DNA of 64,000 nucleotides from Castellaniella ginsengisoli (GTDB taxonomy: Bacteria > Pseudomonadota > Gammaproteobacteria > Burkholderiales > Burkholderiaceae_B). Below the pieces are notes generated by a model. The model searched no databases and was not told the DNA's origin. It saw only the letters and a list, made by a program, of their open reading frames with translations. This document shows, one piece after another, positions 58,574-64,000 of the stretch. A program made the translations under genes and the position numbers. Positions within the stretch are counted from its first letter, which is position 1. Every line of letters begins with the position of its first letter. The stretch lies in assembly GCF_039523235.1 (NCBI RefSeq), contig NZ_BAAAEX010000013.1; one strand, written 5' to 3'.

Positions 58574-60295
58574 TCAGGCGGCCAGGCTCGACGGCGTCCC
58601 CTGGCCCAGGGGCAGGGGGGCGATGCGGTGTCTGTCCGGCCAGGCGGCCGCCGCCCGGACGCTGTGATCAGGCGCCGCTGTCAGGCGCTCGACGGAGCCC
58701 AGGCGGAATTGCGTCAAGGTCCGGTGCAGGTCGGCGACGCGATCACGCTGCTCGGCGACCACGCGCGCCGCCGCCTGCGCTTGGCGGACTCCGCGCGTGC
58801 CGATGGTTTCCAGGCGGCGCGCGGCCTGCGCGGTTTCATGGATGGCCCGGGCCTGGGACTCGGTCGCGGCGGCGACTTCGTCCATGATCTGCCGGCCCCG
58901 CCCGGTCGCCTGGACCACCCGGTCCATGGCTGAACGCGCCTCGGCGGCCAGAGCCGCCCCCTGGCGGCTGGAGCGGATGGACGCTTCAATCGTGGATTGG
59001 ATCAGTCCGGCGGCTTGATCGCAGCGCAAGGCAAGCGATCGGACCTCGGCCGCGACAATGGCAAAGCCGCGCCCGTGCGCGCCCGCATGGGCGGCCTCGA
59101 CAGCGGCGTTCAGGGCCAGGATGTTGGTCTGGAAGGCGATTTCGCCGATCTGCCGGGCGGCTTCCTCGACGCGTTCGCCGCCGTGCGCGAGATCCCCCAT
59201 GGCTTGGGCCAGCCGGTCCACCGTCTCGGCGCCGCTCCGGGCTTCGCCGTCGCTCTGTTCGCTTAGCCGCCGGGCTTCCGCCGCCCGTTCGTGATTCAAA
59301 CGGACGAAGTCGTCCAGGCTGTCCATGGCCGAAGACATCTGTCCGGCCATGGCGCATTGATCGTGGCTGTCGCCCAGCGCCGTCTCCTGGCCCGAGGACA
59401 GGACATCCATGCCGGCGTTGACGTGCGCGAAGTGATCGGCGACCCGGCTGAGCGTGCGGTTCAGCCCTTGGCGTATGCCCTCCAAGGCCTGCATCAGGCG
59501 GCCCATCTCGTCGCGGCCTCCTTCTTCGATGGGGATGGAGAGATCGCCGTTCGCCAGATGGCCGGCCAGGGCGACGCTCTGGTCCAGGGGCCGCTTGACT
59601 GAACGGTACAGGCTGCGAAGCGCCAGCATGCTGCATAGCAGTAACGCCAGTACCGCGCCGATGGCGATGCGCCCAGCCAGTTGCCCGTCGGTTGAAGCCT
59701 GAGCGACGCGCGCCGCCATGCGTTGCGCCTGGTGGCTGTCGAAGGCGTCGATCAAGGCAATGATGTCCGCTTCCGCCTGGCTGTATTGCTGGTTGAAGAT
59801 CAATGCCTTGGCGAGCAGGGCATTGGGAAGGGCGATGCGCACGCCTCCCTGGCCATCGTCCAGTTCGCCCTTGGCGGTGCCGATGGCTTCGCGTTGGGTG
59901 GCGGCCAGTGCCCGCAGCCGGGCGTGGGCATCCTCGAACAAGGCCAGTTCGGTCTCGTCGAGACCGGCCTGCCGGAAGCGGGCGAGGGCATCGGCCTGGA
60001 TGCCTTGGCCATCGGACGCCTGGCCATCCAGCACGGCCAGATGTCCCTGATAGCGCTGCTCGAATTCCGGCTGCTCGCTGGCGACGAAGGCGGCCGCGTC
60101 CCGGGACAGGGCGGCGGCCTGTGTGCGGTACCAGCCGGCAAGCTGGCTGGCCTGGTAGCGGGCGGCCTGCGCGTCGCGCAGGCTGTCGGTGGTTCGTTGC
60201 AGGTGGGCGACGGCCCCCATGACGAGGCCGGCGCATATCGCCAGCACGGCCATGAAAAGAATGAATCGGGTTTTCAGCGTGGGCGCAAACCGCAT
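58574..60295 (-). CDS. Methyl-accepting chemotaxis protein
   Basis: This is an inner-membrane chemoreceptor of 573 residues. TM1 is about 11-29, followed by a helical periplasmic domain to about 200. TM2 (RIAIGAVLALLLCSMLALRS) and a HAMP domain (LANGDLSIPIEEGGRDEMGR) come next. The cytoplasmic signalling hairpin has the tip QTNILALNAAVEAAHAGAHG and RGFAIVAAEVRSLA. No C-terminal CheR-docking pentapeptide is present. The start with AAGGGG upstream is chosen. The signal sensed is unknown. Confidence 0.93.
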   Translation of the reverse strand: MRFAPTLKTRFILFMAVLAICAGLVMGAVAHLQRTTDSLRDAQAARYQASQLAGWYRTQAAALSRDAAAFVASEQPEFEQRYQGHLAVLDGQASDGQGIQADALARFRQAGLDETELALFEDAHARLRALAATQREAIGTAKGELDDGQGGVRIALPNALLAKALIFNQQYSQAEADIIALIDAFDSHQAQRMAARVAQASTDGQLAGRIAIGAVLALLLCSMLALRSLYRSVKRPLDQSVALAGHLANGDLSIPIEEGGRDEMGRLMQALEGIRQGLNRTLSRVADHFAHVNAGMDVLSSGQETALGDSHDQCAMAGQMSSAMDSLDDFVRLNHERAAEARRLSEQSDGEARSGAETVDRLAQAMGDLAHGGERVEEAARQIGEIAFQTNILALNAAVEAAHAGAHGRGFAIVAAEVRSLALRCDQAAGLIQSTIEASIRSSRQGAALAAEARSAMDRVVQATGRGRQIMDEVAAATESQARAIHETAQAARRLETIGTRGVRQAQAAARVVAEQRDRVADLHRTLTQFRLGSVERLTAAPDHSVRAAAAWPDRHRIAPLPLGQGTPSSLAA

Positions 60296-60407
60296 GTAGG
60301 CAATCCCCTTGGTTGGCACGCCGGGTCCAGGCGGCCCGGGCTTGCGCAGGGATTATCGCGATCGATTATGACACCCGTGTGTCGGCTCCGGACTTTCCGG
60401 AACGTCT

Positions 60408-60869
60408 TTATCCGCTGATTTCGAGGCGGGCGCAGTCGGGCGCCAGAGCATCCAGGGCGGCATCATCCAGCAGCCGCGCCGCCATCGGCAGCAGTTCTTC
60501 ATCGGCGCAGGCCAGCCAGCCCCGGTAGTCTTCGATCCAGGCCGCCAGCGCCTCGCGGGCGGCCGGGTCGGCCGCGGCAGAGCGCACCGCCTGGCGCCAG
60601 CGCCGCTCCAGATCGGCGCGATCCCGAGCCAGGCCGCCCGTCAGGCCTTTCAGGCACACCGCATCCGAACCCGCCATGGATTCGATGAGTGCGGGAAACA
60701 AGCGGGTTTCCAGGATCTCGTACGCGGTGCGCGCCGGACCTTCGAACCAGGCTGCGGCGCCGGGCCATGCGTCGGCGCCTGCGTCGGCAAGCGCGTCGAG
60801 ATGCCGGCGGGTTTCGGCATGGGCGGCCAGCAGCCGGGCGATCGGAGACGGGAAGGAAGAAAGCGTCAT
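60408..60869 (-). CDS. Hemerythrin-like helical protein with missing iron ligands
   Basis: This protein of 153 residues is all helical. The opening LLAAHAETRRHLDAL, the middle ILETRLFPALIESM and the end DEELLPMAARLLDD follow the layout of hemerythrin-domain proteins. The only histidines are at 17 and 23. The paired HH and the H-x3-E positions of helices 2 and 4 hold other residues, so a di-iron site is doubtful. It lies upstream of the chemoreceptor on the same strand, 112 bases away. Family call is tentative. Confidence 0.6.
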   Translation of the reverse strand: MTLSSFPSPIARLLAAHAETRRHLDALADAGADAWPGAAAWFEGPARTAYEILETRLFPALIESMAGSDAVCLKGLTGGLARDRADLERRWRQAVRSAAADPAAREALAAWIEDYRGWLACADEELLPMAARLLDDAALDALAPDCARLEISG

Positions 60870-60933
60870 GGAGGCCTCTGGGATGCGATGTCCTATCGTA
60901 GCGCCGCGGCGGGTCCGCGATCCACTTGCGAGG

Positions 60934-60968
60934 CCATTTCTTTATTCCTATAAAGAATAAAGAAATGG
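60934..60968. promoter_or_regulatory. Perfect 14-bp inverted repeat before the second ABC operon
   Basis: CCATTTCTTTATTC and GAATAAAGAAATGG are perfect arms around CTATAAA. The core TTATTC-N7-GAATAA has the T-N11-A spacing of LysR-type sites. No GC-rich stem or T-run marks it as a terminator. It lies 86 bases before the ATPase start in an AT-rich spacer. Confidence 0.6.
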
Positions 60969-61053
60969 ATAATAAATTGTTGTTCCTTATTAAGCGGGGT
61001 CATTAAAGTATGAAACATGATTAAGCCGTTTTCTTTCTGGTTGTTTTTCGTCT

Positions 61054-61827
61054 ATGAATCTCTCCTTCAAGCAGGTTGAAAAGCATTTCGGTGACCTGCG
61101 GGTGGTCGAAAGCTTCGAGCGCGACATCGCGCCGGGCGAGCTGGTGGCGTTGGTCGGGCCGTCGGGTTGTGGCAAATCCACCCTGTTGCACATGGCGGCG
61201 GGCCTGGAGAAGCCCACGTCCGGCCAGGTGCTGGCCGATGGCAGGCCCGTGCGCAAGCCCGATCCCAGCCGCATGCTGATGTTCCAGGAAAACGCGCTGT
61301 ATCCGTGGCTGACGCTGGTCCAGAACGTGGCCATGGCTCTGGAGCTGCAAAAGATCGGCCGGCCCGAGGCCCTGCGCCAGGCGCGCCTGTGGCTCGACAA
61401 GGTTCAGCTCAAGGGCTTCGAGGATTATTTCCCGCATCAAGTCTCGGGCGGCATGCGCCAGCGCTGCGCCTTGGCGCGCGCCTTCATCACGCACCCCGAG
61501 GTGCTGCTGCTCGACGAACCCTTCGGCGCGCTGGATGCGCTGACCCGCATGACCTTGCAAGACGCCTTGCGCACGCTGATCCGTGAAACCCGGCCTACGG
61601 TCCTGCTGGTGACCCACGATGTCGACGAAGCGCTGTTCCTGGCCGACCGCATCCTGGTCTTCAGCGCCCGGCCTTCGCGCGTGCTGAAGGAATTCCACTT
61701 GTCCGACACCGGCAAGACCCACGATCTGTCGAATTTCGCCGAGATGCGCCGGGAAATCCTGGCCTTGCTGGGCATCGTCGGCGACTCCGAACACTCATCG
61801 TCCATTCCCGAGGAACTCGCAGCATGA
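61054..61827 (+). CDS. SsuB/TauB/NrtD-type ABC transporter ATP-binding protein (second system)
   Basis: This is the ATPase of a second importer (257 residues). It has Walker A GPSGCGKST, Q-loop MFQENALYPWLT, signature VSGGMRQR, Walker B LLLLDEPFGALD and switch His in VTHDVDEALFL. The wording is that of nitrate/sulfonate/taurine-class ATPases. It is the first gene of ATPase-SBP-permease. Its stop overlaps the SBP start by 4 bases. An inverted repeat upstream is probably a control site. Confidence 0.91.
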   Translation: MNLSFKQVEKHFGDLRVVESFERDIAPGELVALVGPSGCGKSTLLHMAAGLEKPTSGQVLADGRPVRKPDPSRMLMFQENALYPWLTLVQNVAMALELQKIGRPEALRQARLWLDKVQLKGFEDYFPHQVSGGMRQRCALARAFITHPEVLLLDEPFGALDALTRMTLQDALRTLIRETRPTVLLVTHDVDEALFLADRILVFSARPSRVLKEFHLSDTGKTHDLSNFAEMRREILALLGIVGDSEHSSSIPEELAA

Positions 61828-62900
61828 AACTCAGCCATTTTTTGACGCCCGATCGCTCCAAGGCAATCACCGCCCCCCGGGGAGGCAGCAAGCCGCAGAC
61901 GCGGCGCGGAGGCTTCCGGTTCCTGATTCCCCTGGTCGCCGCGCTGACGCTGGCCTCCCAGGTGCAGGCCGCCGAACCCTTCAAGGTCGGCTACATCCGC
62001 GTCATGGACGACGCCCAGGCCATCGCCGCCTACGAGGGCAAGTTCTATGAGAAGCAGGGGCTGGACGTGCAACTGGTCGAATTCAAGTCGGGCACCGACC
62101 TGATCAAGGCCATCGTCGGCGGTCAGCTCGATACCGGCGTGCTGGGCTTCACGAACGCAGCGTCCTGGTCTTCGCGAGGCGCGGACCTGAAAGTCGTCGG
62201 CGGCGCACAGCGTGGCTACCATGCCCTGGTGGTGCGCGAAGACACGGGAATCGAGAACGTGGCGGACTTGAAGGGCCATACCCTGGCCTCGCAGAAAGAG
62301 GGCAGCACGGCCGATACGGTGCTGCGCGGCGTGGTGCTGAAGGACGCTGGCCTGGCGCCCGAGGACGTCACGATCATGGGGGTGAGCCCCCAGGTGGCCG
62401 TGCAGTCTCTGGTCGGCAAACGCGTGGATGCGGCTTTTCTGTTCGAGCCCCAGGCCAGCATTGCCCAGTTGATTGCGCCGGTCAAGCAGATCTATGAGAT
62501 CGGCGCGGTCTGGCCGTTCCCCTGCATGGTGACCATCACTTCGGGCGAGACCCTGAAAAACAAGAAGGAACTGGTCTGGAAATCGCTGGATGCCCAGTTG
62601 GAAGCCATCGAATTGCTCCAGAACAAGCCGGACGAGGCCGCCAAGTTGATTGCGGGCTATTTCATCTCCGAGCCTACCCTGAAGACTTTGAAGCACGGCG
62701 AAGTGCCGCGCGAACAGGTCATCAGCCAGGCGATCAAGACCCAGACCTTCAATGCCGCGCTGACGCCCGAGGATTTGTCGCGCATGCAGGAAGTCGCGGA
62801 CATCATGCAGGCACGCGGCGCGCTGAAAACCGAGGATGGCAAGCCCTACGAGGTGAAGTCCATCGTCGATCTGGATTGGCAGCAGGCCCGCAAGCTTTGA
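61824..62900 (+). CDS. ABC transporter substrate-binding protein, SsuA/TauA/NrtA class (second system)
   Basis: This is a periplasmic solute-binding protein of 358 residues. The long basic N-terminus (PRGGSKPQTRRGGFRF) precedes the hydrophobic LIPLVAALTLASQVQA and a cleavage site before AEPF. The mature protein starts FKVGYIRVMDDAQAIAAYEG, has FKSGTDLIKAIVGGQLDTGV, and the second lobe ASQKEGSTADTVLRG. It resembles the taurine/sulfonate class more than nitrate binders. The ligand is unresolved. A strong hairpin follows before the permease gene. Confidence 0.9.
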   Translation: MKLSHFLTPDRSKAITAPRGGSKPQTRRGGFRFLIPLVAALTLASQVQAAEPFKVGYIRVMDDAQAIAAYEGKFYEKQGLDVQLVEFKSGTDLIKAIVGGQLDTGVLGFTNAASWSSRGADLKVVGGAQRGYHALVVREDTGIENVADLKGHTLASQKEGSTADTVLRGVVLKDAGLAPEDVTIMGVSPQVAVQSLVGKRVDAAFLFEPQASIAQLIAPVKQIYEIGAVWPFPCMVTITSGETLKNKKELVWKSLDAQLEAIELLQNKPDEAAKLIAGYFISEPTLKTLKHGEVPREQVISQAIKTQTFNAALTPEDLSRMQEVADIMQARGALKTEDGKPYEVKSIVDLDWQQARKL

Positions 62901-63003
62901 TGCACCGGGCGGCCGGGTGCGCGATAATGTCGCCCCGTCCCCCGTTCCTATTCACGTGGAATCGCGGTCGCCGCATTGCGTGAACGGACCTGAAATCATC
63001 CTG

Positions 63004-63027
63004 ATGGCCGGGCTTGCGCCCGGCCAT
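63004..63027 (+). promoter_or_regulatory. Intercistronic hairpin before the permease
   Basis: ATGGCCGGGC / GCCCGGCCAT is a perfect 10-bp stem with a TTGC loop and no T-run, 16 bases before the permease ATG. It probably protects the upstream SBP message or limits permease translation. Confidence 0.6.
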
Positions 63028-63043
63028 GCCATGTCTGGAACCC

Positions 63044-63817
63044 ATGAGCAAAAAACGACGTCTTTCCCCCGCCGCCCGCAAGCTGGCCATGCTGATCGCC
63101 ATTGCCGCCATCCTGCTGTTCTGGCAAATGGCCGCCTGGACGCTGCCCGACTTCCTGATGCCGGGCGTGCCCAAGGTGCTAGAACGCGTATGGCACGATG
63201 TCCAGACCGCCGAGTTTCGCGCCATCCTGGCCGGCAGCATGGGGCGGCTGGGAGTGGGCTACGGCTTCGCTCTGCTGTTCGGGATCGGCTTCGGGCTGGC
63301 CGGGGGCTTGCTGGTGTTTTTCCGCGAGGTTCTGAAGTCCGCGATCATCGTGCTGCAATCGATTCCCTCGATCGCCTGGGTGCCGTTGTTCCTGATCCTG
63401 ATGGGCTTTGGCAACGTGCCCATCATTGTGGTGATTGCGCTGGCGGCGTTCTTCCCGGCCGCCTTGTCGGTCATGAATGCGACCGAAAGCGTGTTGCAGA
63501 CCCATGTGTCGGCGGCCCGCGTCATGGGCGCCAATCCCTGGGACATGCTGCGGCGCGTCTACCTGCCCGCCGTCATGCCGGAGCTCATCACCGGCGCCCA
63601 ACTGGCCTTCGGCAATGCCTGGCGCGCCTTGATTTCGGCCGAAATGCTGATCGGTTTTGGACAGGGGCTCGGCCGTTCGCTGGCTTACGCGGGCGAGACG
63701 GCGGACATGGTGGGCGTGATGGCCAATATTCTGACCATCGCCATCCTGGCCACATTGATCGACCAGGTTTTCCTGGAAAACATCAAGCGCAAGGTGCTGC
63801 GCTATCAATACGTGTGA
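63044..63817 (+). CDS. SsuC/TauC-type ABC transporter permease (second system)
   Basis: This is the channel subunit of the second importer (257 residues, about six helices). Core segments are GVGYGFALLFGIGFGLAGGL, VLQSIPSIAWVPLFLILMGF and the EAA loop around ESVLQTHVSAARVMGANPWDMLRRVYLPAVMPEL read in parts. The start MSKKRRLSP has GGAA upstream and gives normal length. An upstream ATG 30 bases earlier is less likely. It is followed at 31 bases by another gene. Confidence 0.91.
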   Translation: MSKKRRLSPAARKLAMLIAIAAILLFWQMAAWTLPDFLMPGVPKVLERVWHDVQTAEFRAILAGSMGRLGVGYGFALLFGIGFGLAGGLLVFFREVLKSAIIVLQSIPSIAWVPLFLILMGFGNVPIIVVIALAAFFPAALSVMNATESVLQTHVSAARVMGANPWDMLRRVYLPAVMPELITGAQLAFGNAWRALISAEMLIGFGQGLGRSLAYAGETADMVGVMANILTIAILATLIDQVFLENIKRKVLRYQYV

Positions 63818-63848
63818 GGCCCGGCGGGCAGCCGGGGCGTGCAAAGCC

Positions 63849-64000
63849 ATGAAGGACTCTTCGCATTCATTCCTCAGGACCCGCGTGCTGGCCGGGCTGG
63901 CGGCCGGCGCGCTGGCGCTGTTCCCCGCCGCGGGAATGGGGGCGTCCGCCGGAAGTCCGCCGGCGTCCGCTTCAGGCGACGGCTGGCGCCTGGGCGTGGC
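63849..64000 (+). CDS. Exported protein, 3' part beyond the window
   Basis: Only the first 50 codons are present. They read as a signal peptide: basic start MKDSSHSFLRTR, hydrophobic VLAGLAAGALALFPAAG, and probable cleavage near GASA, then a Ser/Ala/Pro-rich stretch and GDGWRLGVA. The frame stays open to the edge. It may be co-transcribed with the second importer, 31 bases behind the permease. No family can be named from this piece. Confidence 0.7.
   Translation, partial: MKDSSHSFLRTRVLAGLAAGALALFPAAGMGASAGSPPASASGDGWRLGV

Overview
The window is a GC-rich, densely coded bacterial chromosome segment. Gene content and order point to a betaproteobacterium of the order Burkholderiales, probably Alcaligenaceae (Bordetella/Achromobacter/Castellaniella-like). 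The supporting blocks are ribF-ileS-lspA-coaBC-dut, tig-clpP-clpX-lon, dapD-dapE-prmB, prfB-lysS and tyrB/uvrB/PTP/iscRS. The genus is inferred from gene order and protein character only. No plasmid, rRNA, complete insertion sequence, CRISPR array or complete prophage was seen.

Layout. 1-9 kb: the 3' part of putA, a small parvulin, and a five-gene branched-chain/amide amino acid ABC importer (livJHMGF, minus strand). 9-15.5 kb: an AT-rich 645-base intergenic region, then the minus-strand operon ribF-ileS-lspA-coaBC-dut. 15.5-21.3 kb: plus-strand purN, an RsmB/NOP-type RNA methyltransferase, a fatty acid desaturase and uvrD. 21.3-25.8 kb: a minus-strand operon pairing a SsuABC/NrtABC-type importer with an acyl-CoA-dehydrogenase-fold flavoprotein and an AhpD-like protein. 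26-31 kb: yheS (ABC-F), prmB, dapE, dapD. 31-39 kb: an accessory interval with a MexEF-OprN-type RND pump, a divergent LysR regulator, a decayed PQQ-dehydrogenase fragment fused to a decayed phage-type integrase, and tRNA-Leu(TAG). 39-45 kb: the proteostasis block tig, clpP, clpX, lon. 45-50 kb: lexA, tyrB, uvrB and a low-molecular-weight tyrosine phosphatase. 50-53 kb: a short Fe-S operon, iscR-iscS-iscU-like-iscA. 53-57.3 kb: a TetR regulator with a hydrolase, then prfB-lysS. 57.4-61 kb: a TDT-family membrane transporter, a chemotaxis receptor and a hemerythrin-like protein. 61-64 kb: a second SsuABC-type importer and the start of an exported protein cut by the window edge.

Most striking observation. 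The protein in the iscU position of the isc operon keeps the IscU fold signatures. It has lost two of the three cluster-ligand cysteines and the ligand-proximal Asp, and its HscA-recognition motif is altered. hscB, hscA and fdx are absent behind iscA, where a strong terminator closes the operon. IscR also has a lengthened spacing between its second and third cluster cysteines. Other points of interest are the integrase/PQQ-dehydrogenase fossil beside tRNA-Leu, a heat-shock-type promoter lying upstream of a terminator-like hairpin in front of lon, the canonical prfB frameshift site, a perfect 14-bp inverted repeat in front of the second Ssu-type importer, and the oxidoreductase-linked Ssu-type operon whose substrate is unknown.
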